Below, piece after piece: positions 34,721 to 43,847 of a DNA stretch of 64,000 nucleotides. The DNA lies in NCBI RefSeq assembly GCF_001956215.1, contig NZ_MRTQ01000006.1, positions 124,001 to 188,000 of the forward strand. The letters are read 5' to 3'. Position 1 is the stretch's first letter; each line of letters begins with the position of its first letter. The notes under the pieces are model-generated. The model was not told where the DNA came from and did no database searches. It saw only the letters and a list, made by a program, of their open reading frames with translations. Position numbers and translations under genes: made by a program. This stretch comes from Paenibacillus sp. FSL R5-0490. GTDB taxonomy: Bacteria > Bacillota > Bacilli > Bacillales > Cytobacillaceae.

Positions 34721-34897
34721 TTAATTTCCAAATTCAAACTTCTGTACAAAGTTACAAGATGGGCAGGCTCTGCCCAGACTTCTATGGGTAAAGGGATCTC
34801 TGTAATAGGTTTCATCCAATCCGCATACAGAGCATTCCATTTCATGAAGTATCTCTCTTGGACCAAATAAAGCATCCAATAAAGCTTCAAAATGCAT
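34721..34897 (-). CDS. Small zinc-ribbon-like protein, 58 aa
   Basis: Contains two Cys pairs, CSVC and CPSC, 22 residues apart, the spacing of a small zinc ribbon. No membrane segment. Start placed at ATG 34897 with GGGAGTGATGAAA upstream. Family not recognised; might be a regulatory or RNA/protein-binding adaptor. Confidence 0.6.
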   Translation of the reverse strand: MHFEALLDALFGPREILHEMECSVCGLDETYYRDPFTHRSLGRACPSCNFVQKFEFGN

Positions 34898-35018
34898 TTT
34901 CATCACTCCCAAACAACTTCTTATGTTGTTTATAGCAAAACCGGAGTGAGAAAATAGACGAAAATTGCGGTCTTTTTATGATTTATTAACGACAGATTTT
35001 AACATTATCTGCCCGGCA

Positions 35019-35144
35019 TTAGATAACCTTTTTCAGCTGATCTGTTATCTCCTTCAGCAAATCTGTCAGTGTCAGGTCTTTTTCCAGCTGGCCTCTTTGA
35101 AGAGCTGTTTGGAGAATCAATGCAAATTCTTCAGATTTATTCAT
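35019..35144 (-). CDS. Small protein, 41 aa
   Basis: ATG at 35144 preceded by AAGGTGAAAC. The product (MNKSEEFALILQTALQRGQL... ending LKKVI) is predicted to be almost entirely helical and soluble. It starts 39 nt after the stop of the beta-lactamase-fold gene, in the same direction, so it may be its second cistron. Not recognised. Confidence 0.5.
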   Translation of the reverse strand: MNKSEEFALILQTALQRGQLEKDLTLTDLLKEITDQLKKVI

Positions 35145-35183
35145 AGTTTCACCTTATGGTTTTTAATTTTGATTAGTAAGTTA

Positions 35184-36638
35184 TTATTCAATGCCCAAAT
35201 CACTGTATTTATTCATCAAAGCATGTTCCAAAACAGGATCAGATACCTTTGACAGATTTGACTCAAAATATAGGATCCCTTTTTCAGCACCTGATTGATT
35301 TTGCGCAGTAAGATCCTTTTTTATCTGATTCAGGACCATATTCAATGTGACAGCCATCCTGGTTTCCTCAAGTGTTTTTTCCGATGGGTCTTTATACTGC
35401 TTAAGAACCGCGTCTCTAGTTGTCTTTCCATGCACTTTATATAAATACTGAGCCTGCCTCTTAATGAGTGAAGATAATAAGTGATAAGAGGCTTCCATCT
35501 TATCCAGGTCCCCTGCCCTCTTGTAAGATTCCAGTTCCCGCTGCTTCACGGTAAGTTTTTCTCCTGCAGTTATGCCATCGATAAAATTCATAGCACGCTC
35601 TCTGGTAAGTTCTATATTCTTAAGTTTTGGCGAATAAGCTTTTTTATAGGTTTGCGATAAATCAGCATAAGCTTTCTTTGCTTGAATCAGGCTATTTCCG
35701 GTTTGGTTATAGGCCACATAGGGTTTAACAGTTGCTTTTCCTTCATAGTCCACATAGATCTGTCTATGAAGGACCGAGCTTGCTCTTTCCGCATCAGCAA
35801 GGTGCTTTAAAAATAGATTGACAGATGAATTGATATGATAGGTATGCACTTTGCCTGCCAGCGCAGATATGAACTTAACATCTTTTTTTACTGGAATTCC
35901 TGTTGTCATGACAACGAGGATATATGGCTGATCATCCATAATAATAGCAGCATCATTATAGATTAAGTCCTTCGGAATGTAGCCTACCTTATGGGCGACT
36001 TTCTTTGAAGCAAGGCCGGGAGCAATTGTTTCTTTATACACTGTATTTGCAAGCAGATTCAATAGCTCATTTCCATACTGCGGGTTCTTTTCAGCAAAAT
36101 TCCACACACGCTTTAGATAGACAGACAAATCGTTGGCAGTAGTGACATTCATTCCTGCAGGATAAACCGTTTTACCTCCCAATGACTTTGCATAATTAAT
36201 AAAATTGCTTTTACCAACTTTTTCGCGCAGCATAATGAAAGCAATATTATCAGAGTATACGATACACTTTTTCAGCAAATCACGGATGGTATATGAAGTC
36301 CCCACCCGGTCCTTTTGAATGACACCGCTTCCCCCGTAATAGTGATGAGAACGGTATGTAAGCTTTTCACTTAAGTTAATTTTGCCTTTTGAAGCCAGAT
36401 CATAAACAAACAAGGCTAACGGAAGCTTTATTGTACTCGCTGCAGGCCTTATTTTAGAAGAATTATAGGAATACGCCTCTCCGGTGCTCAAGTTCTCATA
36501 ATAGATTGAAATATTGGGATACGTTTTAATTGACGGCTTAACATAAGAATCAAGCGTGCCTGCGGCTTTTGCCTCGAAAGCACCCATACTTTGAAAAAAC
36601 AGCATGAATGCCAGTAAAAAACAAGCTGACTTCTTCAT
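35184..36638 (-). CDS. Secreted class A beta-lactamase-fold serine hydrolase with SbsC-like C-terminal helices
   Basis: A 484-residue exported protein. Signal peptide to about 26; beta-lactamase/transpeptidase fold (about 35-275) with SxxK in AASTIKLPLAL, SDN in IVYSDNIAFIM and KxG in AHKVGYI. The usual Glu166-type omega loop (ExxLN) is not evident, so it may be a peptidase or carboxypeptidase rather than a penicillinase. Residues about 285-484 form a helical region with VHGKTTRDAVLKQYKDPSE, matching the SbsC-like modules of two other proteins in this window. Confidence 0.85.
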   Translation of the reverse strand: MKKSACFLLAFMLFFQSMGAFEAKAAGTLDSYVKPSIKTYPNISIYYENLSTGEAYSYNSSKIRPAASTIKLPLALFVYDLASKGKINLSEKLTYRSHHYYGGSGVIQKDRVGTSYTIRDLLKKCIVYSDNIAFIMLREKVGKSNFINYAKSLGGKTVYPAGMNVTTANDLSVYLKRVWNFAEKNPQYGNELLNLLANTVYKETIAPGLASKKVAHKVGYIPKDLIYNDAAIIMDDQPYILVVMTTGIPVKKDVKFISALAGKVHTYHINSSVNLFLKHLADAERASSVLHRQIYVDYEGKATVKPYVAYNQTGNSLIQAKKAYADLSQTYKKAYSPKLKNIELTRERAMNFIDGITAGEKLTVKQRELESYKRAGDLDKMEASYHLLSSLIKRQAQYLYKVHGKTTRDAVLKQYKDPSEKTLEETRMAVTLNMVLNQIKKDLTAQNQSGAEKGILYFESNLSKVSDPVLEHALMNKYSDLGIE

Positions 36639-36730
36639 TTCCTCTCTCCGCTCTATACTTTTTAGTTCTATTAAACTATAAAATGGAAAAGTTTTCTATA
36701 ATTAATTTAGTTAGGCAGGAGCTGTCACGG

Positions 36731-36850
36731 CCTATTTGCAAGTTACTTGTGTCTATTTGCAAATTATTAATTCCCGCTTGCAAATATATTGATCTATTTG
36801 CAAATCATCTTATCCTATTTGCAGAATACCCCGTTCTATTTGCAAATCAC
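36731..36850. repeat. CTATTTGCA array 2 (short, about 6 units)
   Basis: About six units with the CTATTTGCA core (CCTATTTGCAAGTT, TCTATTTGCAAAT and similar) spaced about 20-21 bp, same strand as the two large arrays. It lies between the upstream region of the 35184-36638 gene and the terminator of the dynamin operon. Confidence 0.85.
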
Positions 36851-36861
36851 CATCTAAACTG

Positions 36862-36892
36862 CAAAAAACCGCCGATGAAAACACCGGCGGTC
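36862..36892 (-). terminator. Intrinsic terminator of the dynamin operon
   Basis: ACCGCCG and CGGCGGT form a stem on the minus strand followed by TTTTTT. Confidence 0.8.
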
Positions 36893-36929
36893 CGCTATAA
36901 CATTTCCATTAATGATCAGCCCTGGTTAT

Positions 36930-38561
36930 TCACATTTCATCCAGATTCTCCAGCTCCATAATCGCCTGGTCAAGCCGATTTAAGGTTTGATTAAAGGCAT
37001 TTAGAACTTCATGTTTTTCCATACGGAAGGTCTGCTGCATTTTTAATAGGGGAAAGTAAGCCGCTATATATTCCTCTTTTGTAAATGACTTTAAAAAAGC
37101 TTTGAAAAGATCTTCCACCTGGGAGGCAATTTCCGTTCGCCTTTTTTCAAATTTCTGTTCTTTCACATAATCAGCAATTCCAGTTATGGAATCAAGCGCG
37201 ATCGACAGGACCGCCCCAAATGTCTTGAGCGCTTTCGCCCATTTGATGGCTCCCCACGGTTTAAACTTGATGGGCAGTTTCGCCATATCCCGAACTTTTA
37301 AGATTGTCTGCGAAATGGCTTTAGTGGAAGTGCCTGATAATGCCTTAATTAATTTTCCTCCGGCCTTGTTTCCCATCTGAAGGAGCTGGTCCTGAATTTT
37401 ATCATGAAAATGTATAGATGCTTCAATATTGTGGATGATTTCCTTTTGAGTTTCCATTAAATTTTCGGTATGCTTTTCGATGATTGTTTCAATCTTTTTA
37501 TTTAAAATATATCCTTCATCCCCTAATTTGGCGGTTACCTTTGCCTGCAGATCTTCCATATTTGATGAAGATGCGATGTATGCGAGAATGTCCTCTCGCA
37601 TATTAATCACCTCATCGGTTATGTTAAGATGCTTTTTCGTTATTTCCTTCTCAAATTTGCTGAGCTCTCCTTCAATCTCCAAGAGCTGATTTTTCAGCAG
37701 TTCTCTGTTTTTTTTCACATGTTCTCTCGCTTGAGAGAGTTCAGTGACAGAATGATTAATGGCATCTTTAATGACACTCATTCCGGATTTTATCAGAAGC
37801 TGCTCTTTTGAATCATGAACAAATTGATCAATGGCAGAGGTCAGATTATTCATTCTGGACAGTTTCTGATAGTTTTCTTCCTGTTCAGCCCAAAAATCCA
37901 ATCCCTGCTCAAAGGGATCAGCAGCCACGCAGACTATAGCCGGGTCTCCTTCTACGGAAACTACATCTCTGATTATTTGTTTGACAACGTCATTCTTAAT
38001 TTGGGAGTGATGCAAATAGTCTGCTTCATCCTCCAAGTCTGCAATTGCGTCCATTTTGTTCACGACAAAAATGGTGGAATCGAGCTTGCCCAGGTCTTTA
38101 AGGAGCCACTTAATGGTCGGGTGATGGCTGGCTTTCAAAGGATTGACTGAGTCAACGGTATAAATGATAACATTGGCTTCTGATATATACTTTTTCGTTT
38201 TTTCTGTGTGAAGCATATGTTCAGAAAATAGACCAGGTGTATCGACAATGGAGAATCCTTTCCCGAATTTTTCCTCATCTAATTGATATAACGTGACTTC
38301 ATTTGTCAGAGGTTCAGGTGAAATTTCAATATTGTCCAATTTTGCAATGGATTTGAGAATAGTGGATTTCCCATCTGTAAAAGCACCAAACATAGCGATT
38401 ACAAAGGTATCTTGTTCAATATTCTGGATCGATTGATCAATTTTCAGCACAAGGCTTCCAAAATCCAGTTCCATGTCATTAAAACTCAAAAGCTTTTGTT
38501 TCAATCCGGAAAGATTCTTTAAAACTGCCTGTTTCTCATTTAAGTAACCTGTAATGGTCAT
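36930..38561 (-). CDS. Dynamin-like GTPase, second of a pair
   Basis: A 543-residue cytoplasmic protein with a dynamin-type GTPase domain (about 45-245): P-loop GAFTDGKST, switch Thr region PLTNEVTLY, G3 DTPGLF, G4 NKMD. The remainder is long helical/coiled coil (about 255-420) with a hydrophobic stretch (TFGAVLSIALDSITGIADYV). ATG 38561 overlaps the stop of the preceding gene as ATGA, indicating translational coupling. Bacterial dynamin pairs act in membrane remodelling or stress protection; the specific role here is unknown. Confidence 0.88.
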   Translation of the reverse strand: MTITGYLNEKQAVLKNLSGLKQKLLSFNDMELDFGSLVLKIDQSIQNIEQDTFVIAMFGAFTDGKSTILKSIAKLDNIEISPEPLTNEVTLYQLDEEKFGKGFSIVDTPGLFSEHMLHTEKTKKYISEANVIIYTVDSVNPLKASHHPTIKWLLKDLGKLDSTIFVVNKMDAIADLEDEADYLHHSQIKNDVVKQIIRDVVSVEGDPAIVCVAADPFEQGLDFWAEQEENYQKLSRMNNLTSAIDQFVHDSKEQLLIKSGMSVIKDAINHSVTELSQAREHVKKNRELLKNQLLEIEGELSKFEKEITKKHLNITDEVINMREDILAYIASSSNMEDLQAKVTAKLGDEGYILNKKIETIIEKHTENLMETQKEIIHNIEASIHFHDKIQDQLLQMGNKAGGKLIKALSGTSTKAISQTILKVRDMAKLPIKFKPWGAIKWAKALKTFGAVLSIALDSITGIADYVKEQKFEKRRTEIASQVEDLFKAFLKSFTKEEYIAAYFPLLKMQQTFRMEKHEVLNAFNQTLNRLDQAIMELENLDEM

Positions 38562-40546
38562 GATCTCAGTCTCCTTACACCTCTTATTGGCAATGAGATG
38601 CCCTTTTGCCTGCAATCATCAAATAATGCAGATGCTGCACGATACAAAAATTCCTCATTCTGTGGTATTAAAAGATATCCTTCCTTTACCTGAAATCCCT
38701 CAATGAATGACTCTAATGTTTCATAAACATTTATTTCCTGAAGTCTATAAATGGGAAGATTCTTCAGGGGAGGACCAATTAGAAGAGCCCGTTTCAGCTT
38801 TAAATCAAAATAGCTGAATTCACGGTCCGCTCCCTCGATGAAGGATGCCAGTTCACGTGACATGTCCGTCTTGCTAATCAATAAATCCCGTATTTTCTCA
38901 TCCATTGCACGGCTAAGCTGTTTTATATGGTGTATAAACTGATGAAAGCCTCCTGCCTGCTTTGCCATACTTCGCTCTAGAAGCTTCATTTCCCTGTTAA
39001 GGGTACTGGTAATCTCAGCTTTAATTTTTTTCATGGTCTTATTTATCTCTTTATACGCTTCAGTCTTAGCTTCCCTTTTCCTCTTCGTCTTATCTGCAAA
39101 AAACCAGTTCCAGGCTTTTCGGACAACCGTTACCAGAGCACCTATAGCCAACAGAATCGGGTTAATAGCCATTGCGATCAGTCCAATGGCTGATAGCCCG
39201 ACATCCAGAACTTCCTTCATAATATAGCGGGCATTGACCTCCAATTTTTTTACGATTTCTTTCATATTGAATTCAGTGCTTCCCATGCCTCTAAATTGAA
39301 ATTCAAGGTCTACCCTTTTTTGCAATTCAGTGAAAATGGCTTCTATTTCTTCGTGCAGTTCCCGCAGCTGCCCGTCAAGCAATTGCCGTATTTCTGTTTC
39401 TGCAGTACGCTGCTTTAATTCAAGCATTTGTTTCGTAACCGATTCGCTATATTCATAGTCAATGCTTTCATAGATTGTATTCTGAATCTCACTTTTCAAT
39501 AAATCCAATCTCAGATGGACACTTGTCAGGATATTTTCACGGAATCTCTCTATTGATAATTCTGCTTTACTAACAGCGTCATCTGTTTTTTCCTGCATGG
39601 ATCTGATCTCACGGTCAAATTCTTTTTTGCCTCTTAAAATACGTCCCATAATAGATTCAACCGTACTCATGTATTTATAAGTATTAGAAATAGCCATTTC
39701 CTGCAGACTGTTGTGAGACAGTTTGGATAATAATTGCTCCAGCTCGGGAAGATTGCTGAATTCATATCCCTTTTCGAGGCACCCAAACACTTCTTCGAGC
39801 TTTTGCTGATCCCGGATAAAATCCTCCCTTTTTGGCGTCCCTGCAGAAATATATCCTAAATGAGCATTGATAATTAAATTGTTAACATATTGATCCCCAA
39901 GAATATCCTGGAACTTCTCTCTTGTCCTTTTCTCAACTGTTCTGACAGATTCAGACTCCAGCTCTTTCTGATAGCGGTAGGCACTTGGTTTTCCCCTGGC
40001 GTTAATGATGGAATATACCTTTGCCTGATCACGCAGAAAAGAAGAAATCTTTTTTAACGTCTCAGACTCAGGCTCTTTATTGGTTCCTATTACATAAAAG
40101 ACAACATGAGCTTTCTCCAAACCCCGCTTGATTTCAGAAATAAACTTGCGTTCGTCCCCTTCAATCCCGGGCAAATCCATTAACTGCAGCGAATCAAACG
40201 AAGAATTGGATCTAACCTTTGTAAAGTCTTTGCGGCCATCACCGATGAAAGATCCGTCTCCTCTTGTCAGCGCCTCTATCAGAGTACTCTTTCCTGCATT
40301 TGTTTCACCAAAAAAAGCTATATTAAAAGTATCCCATTCTACATTTTTCAATAAAAAATTCAAGTTCATCTGAATGCGATCAATTCCCGAGGCCACCTCC
40401 CGGCTGATGCCAGATAAGCTTTCACGCAGCCTGTCGTCATCGAGATCCGCTTGAGACATTTCATGAAATTCCTGAAGGGAAGTTAGGAGCATACTGGAAT
40501 TTGATTGAAAAATGTCTTTGTATTGAATTAATGTGCTGTCTCTCAT
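38558..40546 (-). CDS. Dynamin-like GTPase, first of a pair
   Basis: A 662-residue protein with GTPase motifs FFGETNAGKSTLIEAL (P-loop) and LPGIEGDERK (G3). The G4 position reads IINARGKPSAY instead of the usual NKxD, so nucleotide specificity may be altered. Long helical stalk-like regions follow, and a hydrophobic segment (about 455-485, LSAIGLIAMAINPILLAIGA) probably contacts or inserts in membrane. ATG 40546 is preceded by GAGGAGGCGG. Its stop overlaps the start of the second dynamin, an arrangement typical of heteromeric bacterial dynamin pairs. Confidence 0.88.
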   Translation of the reverse strand: MRDSTLIQYKDIFQSNSSMLLTSLQEFHEMSQADLDDDRLRESLSGISREVASGIDRIQMNLNFLLKNVEWDTFNIAFFGETNAGKSTLIEALTRGDGSFIGDGRKDFTKVRSNSSFDSLQLMDLPGIEGDERKFISEIKRGLEKAHVVFYVIGTNKEPESETLKKISSFLRDQAKVYSIINARGKPSAYRYQKELESESVRTVEKRTREKFQDILGDQYVNNLIINAHLGYISAGTPKREDFIRDQQKLEEVFGCLEKGYEFSNLPELEQLLSKLSHNSLQEMAISNTYKYMSTVESIMGRILRGKKEFDREIRSMQEKTDDAVSKAELSIERFRENILTSVHLRLDLLKSEIQNTIYESIDYEYSESVTKQMLELKQRTAETEIRQLLDGQLRELHEEIEAIFTELQKRVDLEFQFRGMGSTEFNMKEIVKKLEVNARYIMKEVLDVGLSAIGLIAMAINPILLAIGALVTVVRKAWNWFFADKTKRKREAKTEAYKEINKTMKKIKAEITSTLNREMKLLERSMAKQAGGFHQFIHHIKQLSRAMDEKIRDLLISKTDMSRELASFIEGADREFSYFDLKLKRALLIGPPLKNLPIYRLQEINVYETLESFIEGFQVKEGYLLIPQNEEFLYRAASALFDDCRQKGISLPIRGVRRLRS

Positions 40547-40620
40547 GCTCACCGCCTCCTCACTTTGAATTATACACATTTTTCAGATTATTAACTTTAT
40601 TGAAGATTCTAGAAAACCAA

Positions 40621-40652
40621 AAAAAATCAATCAAACGTTTGATTGATTTTTT
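40621..40652. terminator. 32-bp perfect palindrome with T/A runs; terminator and/or operator
   Basis: The palindrome contains TCAATCAAACGTTTGATTGA and is perfect over 32 bp; it ends in T runs on both strands, so it can terminate the 40658-41884 gene. The same 20-bp core recurs at 44663-44682 and 61884-61905, where T runs are absent. Confidence 0.6.
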
Positions 40653-40657
40653 ATTAT

Positions 40658-41884
40658 TCATTCCTTCTTATTAAAAACCAGACCGATCCTTGTACCTTTG
40701 GCATCACTTTTAATATACACTCTATCGCTAAAGCGCGACATTAAGTGAAAGCCCTGGCCCAGCGTGGAAGTGGTGGAAAATCCCTGAATTAATGTGGCTT
40801 TGGGCAGGTCATTCAATTGGATTCCGGATCCTCGGTCATCTATTAAAAAGATAATATGCTGGTCTGAGCACCACGTTTCCATTGTTCCTTTTGCTGCATG
40901 TTTGAGGGCATTTGTAGCAGCTTCCTGGATCGCGAGTGTAATCTGGAGATGCCTGTCTTCTGATATTCCTTCTTCTATTAAATCTCTTTTAATATCCTGT
41001 CTCATATACTGCAGCTGTTTCAATTCAACCAGTTCAAAGACACTCTTCTTCCGGTAGTTATGTAAAAGCTCATTAATTTCCTGGTCGTTTGTTAAGATCA
41101 TTTTTCCTTTTGTGATAGAGCGGATTACTTCTTTGTAGGTTTCCCATTGTTTCTGAAGGAGCTGTTTTTCTCTTTGGACGATTTCCGTTACATCAAAGGA
41201 AAGAAATCCGCCTGTCTGAAAGCCCAGGGGAATGGAGTGAATATCGATATATTTTTCGTTGTCTGCATCTATAATCAGTTCTCTTTCAGGTTTGTTGGCC
41301 TTAATGGCTTTTTCCATTAAAGAAATCATTTCCTGTTCTTTCAGATAGGTAAATGGCCCGCCGCTCATCTGTTTCAGGCGGCCTTTTTCATATTTAAATG
41401 TGGAGCCGACCATTAATCGGTCCAAAAGCTCCGATTTTAACAGTTCATTATGGAGGTCTTCCCTCAGCTTTTCTTTAATATCGTCCTGTAAATGTTCTGT
41501 CAGGCTATTGATGACATCCTTTTTATCCATATATAAAAATTCATATTCATCTTTTGAAAGCCGATTATCCGATTCTGCCTCTCTGACAACTTTAATAATG
41601 TCAAAAGCAATCAGGTTTTCGAAACCTTTATGATACACAGGAGAAACGTGGACCTTTACGTCTCCAATTTCCAGAGAATATTCACGGCGGGGGGCAGAAG
41701 TTTCAACGAGCAATCCTACACGGCTGATTCCGCAAAGCAAACCTGAGTATTCTTCGTTATTTTTCAAGTCAATAAGTTGAACCCTTGTGGGCGGATTTAA
41801 CTTCCGCCGCAGGGATCCGCCTTCAATCAGCTCTAAACAATTATTACAATCTGCATTAATTGGACATGTATCGCATTGAATCAT
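40658..41884 (-). CDS. Sensor protein with Cys cluster, PilZ-like, PAS-like and RsbW-type ATPase domains
   Basis: A 408-residue cytoplasmic protein. N-terminus with four cysteines (C4, C7, C13, C16; CDTCPINADCNNC), possibly binding metal or a cluster; a PilZ-like beta segment (about 30-110; the D/NxSxxG motif reads GISRVG, degenerate); a helical linker; a PAS-like region (about 150-235); and a C-terminal GHKL ATPase of serine-kinase/anti-sigma type (about 290-408): IQEAATNALKHA, DDRGSGI and TLGQGFHLMS. No phospho-acceptor His box is clear. Likely a regulator acting by partner switching; partner unknown. It lies upstream of the dynamin operon in the same direction, separated by a palindromic hairpin. 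Confidence 0.78.
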   Translation of the reverse strand: MIQCDTCPINADCNNCLELIEGGSLRRKLNPPTRVQLIDLKNNEEYSGLLCGISRVGLLVETSAPRREYSLEIGDVKVHVSPVYHKGFENLIAFDIIKVVREAESDNRLSKDEYEFLYMDKKDVINSLTEHLQDDIKEKLREDLHNELLKSELLDRLMVGSTFKYEKGRLKQMSGGPFTYLKEQEMISLMEKAIKANKPERELIIDADNEKYIDIHSIPLGFQTGGFLSFDVTEIVQREKQLLQKQWETYKEVIRSITKGKMILTNDQEINELLHNYRKKSVFELVELKQLQYMRQDIKRDLIEEGISEDRHLQITLAIQEAATNALKHAAKGTMETWCSDQHIIFLIDDRGSGIQLNDLPKATLIQGFSTTSTLGQGFHLMSRFSDRVYIKSDAKGTRIGLVFNKKE

Positions 41885-42203
41885 CTAATCACCACCAGCA
41901 TAGTAAAAAATACTACTATTAATTTAGAAGTTGCTCCAAATGATTTGGTAATATTTTGATATATTTATTATATCAAAAGAACTATTTAAATGTTTCGCCT
42001 TGGTGCTTCCCACAATCCAGTTTAAGGACATTTAAAATAAGAATTAAGACATATCAGACAGGATTTAAAGCCTTTTAAGACTTTACAATCTTCTTTGCTG
42101 TTTAACCATTTATTATTAGTTTATCGGGAAGAGATTTTGGGTAAATATACCCATCTGTCTTTGTATAATAAAATTTCAAAATCTGCATAGAGAAGGTAAA
42201 AAA

Positions 42204-43340
42204 ATGAAGATATATCGTAATGCCCTGTTTGGTTTTGTAGTTTTATCCCTATTGGCATCAAGCATTTGGAATTATTATGCATTTCAAAGTCTGGAGAACC
42301 AGTCTGATCGATTCATTAATCGTTTAATCCCTTTAGAAATGACGATCGGAAGTATATTCAAAAATCTATTAAACCAGGAAACAGGAATGAGAGGATACAT
42401 TTATTCAGAGGATAAAAAATTTCTTGATCCGTATAATGCAGGGAGGGAAAGGCTTGACTGGAACATAGCTCAAATAAAAGTCCTAAGCAGGGACTACCCG
42501 GCTATTGCAGATTATTTCCATACCCATTCTTTGCCGCAGATCAAAAGGATACAATCTGCTTTTGAAGAAGAAATCAATGCAGTCAGTGCCGCTCCCTCAG
42601 ATTATGGGATCAGCATTCTGGCATCCAAGAGAGAAATGGACATTTATCGCATTCAGCATGAAGAGCTGCTAGATCTGGTGACCAGGGAAATGGAACTTGC
42701 AATGGAACATCAGAAAAGTGCGAGCCAAAGAGCGAAATACTTTTTAATTTTTGCTATCATTATTGCCGGCGTATCGGTAATCCTTCTGATGTCCACATAC
42801 CGCAAATCTTCAAAAGCTGAACATTTTATGAAGCTGGCATCCCTGGATGGACTTACAAAGATCCCAAATCGGCGGTCTTTGGATCATCAGTTTCAAAAAC
42901 AATGGACAAAGCACCTGGCAAGTAAAGGAGAACTTGGCATCATCCTTTTGGATATTGATTTTTTTAAAAAGTACAATGATGAATATGGACATATTCTTGG
43001 AGATGACGTGCTTGCAAAAGTTGCGGAAACCTTACATAAAACAGCAAAGAAGCAAAAGTGCTTTGCCGGCAGATATGGCGGAGAAGAATTTATGATCATC
43101 ATACCAAAAGCAACTATAGCCCGAATGGAATCACTTGGTCAAACATTAAATGACGAAATAATGGCCCTGTCAATTGAACACAGCCAGTCTCCTTTTAAGG
43201 TGCTAACCATCAGTCTTGGAGGAGCAATCGGGAAGCCGGCCGCAGATATGCAGCCGCAGAATCTCACACAAAAGGCCGATGATATGCTATACAAAAGCAA
43301 GGAAAATGGCCGGAATCAATGCCATATACAACAGATTTAG
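42204..43340 (+). CDS. CHASE3-GGDEF diguanylate cyclase
   Basis: A 378-residue membrane protein: TM helix (about 7-27), extracellular CHASE3-like helical sensor (about 30-180; NLLNQETGMRGYIYS), TM helix (about 183-202), and a GGDEF domain (about 215-375) with DGLTKIPNRRSLD and the active-site motif GGEEF. The catalytic motif is intact, so it should make c-di-GMP in response to an external cue. A TATAAT-like -10 element lies at about 42161. Followed by a terminator. Confidence 0.92.
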   Translation: MKIYRNALFGFVVLSLLASSIWNYYAFQSLENQSDRFINRLIPLEMTIGSIFKNLLNQETGMRGYIYSEDKKFLDPYNAGRERLDWNIAQIKVLSRDYPAIADYFHTHSLPQIKRIQSAFEEEINAVSAAPSDYGISILASKREMDIYRIQHEELLDLVTREMELAMEHQKSASQRAKYFLIFAIIIAGVSVILLMSTYRKSSKAEHFMKLASLDGLTKIPNRRSLDHQFQKQWTKHLASKGELGIILLDIDFFKKYNDEYGHILGDDVLAKVAETLHKTAKKQKCFAGRYGGEEFMIIIPKATIARMESLGQTLNDEIMALSIEHSQSPFKVLTISLGGAIGKPAADMQPQNLTQKADDMLYKSKENGRNQCHIQQI

Positions 43341-43378
43341 GGGCAGGCAAGTTTATTTCCTGCCCTTATATTTTTTAT
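43341..43378 (+). terminator. Intrinsic terminator of the diguanylate cyclase gene
   Basis: GGGCAGG and CCTGCCC form a stem followed by TTATATTTTTTAT. Confidence 0.75.
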
Positions 43379-43517
43379 CGGAGGATAAATGCAAAATAAT
43401 TGAAAGCCCTTTTTTCTTTTAGTATGATAAAAAACGGTTTTGTTTTTATTACTCCCTAGAGATGCACAAGATGAATACAAAAACAATAACAGTAAAGTAG
43501 AAAAGGGAGAAAGATAG

Positions 43518-43724
43518 ATGACAAATGAATTAGCAGATCATTACAAAGAGTGGATTGAACAAAATGAAGTGCTGGTCGTCAAAAGCACTGAGAACCAAAC
43601 CTTAGTTGGCAGACTCATTAACTACGATGAAAAGGAACAATGTATATCCTTATATATAGATGAAGAAAAACGAATTGAAATCATGAAAATTTCGGAAACC
43701 TCTTCTATTAAGACCCTTTTATAG
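43518..43724 (+). CDS. Small cytoplasmic protein, 68 aa
   Basis: RBS AAAGGGAG 8 nt before ATG. Predicted N-terminal helix, then three or four beta strands (LVGRLINYDEKEQCISLYID), a layout reminiscent of small Sm-like/SH3-like barrels, but I cannot assign a family. Sits just before CTATTTGCA array 3. Confidence 0.65.
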   Translation: MTNELADHYKEWIEQNEVLVVKSTENQTLVGRLINYDEKEQCISLYIDEEKRIEIMKISETSSIKTLL

Positions 43725-43773
43725 CATGCTCCATACCACTTCATTAAGCACCGGTAATCCGCCGATTATCCTT

Positions 43774-43808
43774 TTCACGGGACAGGGACTTCTGTCTGTC
43801 CCGTTGAA
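43774..43808. other. Hairpin between the small gene and CTATTTGCA array 3
   Basis: ACGGGACAGGGA and TCTGTCCCGT form a stem without a good T-run. Like arrays 1 and 2, array 3 is thus preceded by a stable hairpin. Confidence 0.55.
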
Positions 43809-43847
43809 TTCACTCTATTTTAGAGCTTTGGCTCATAATATTTGTAG

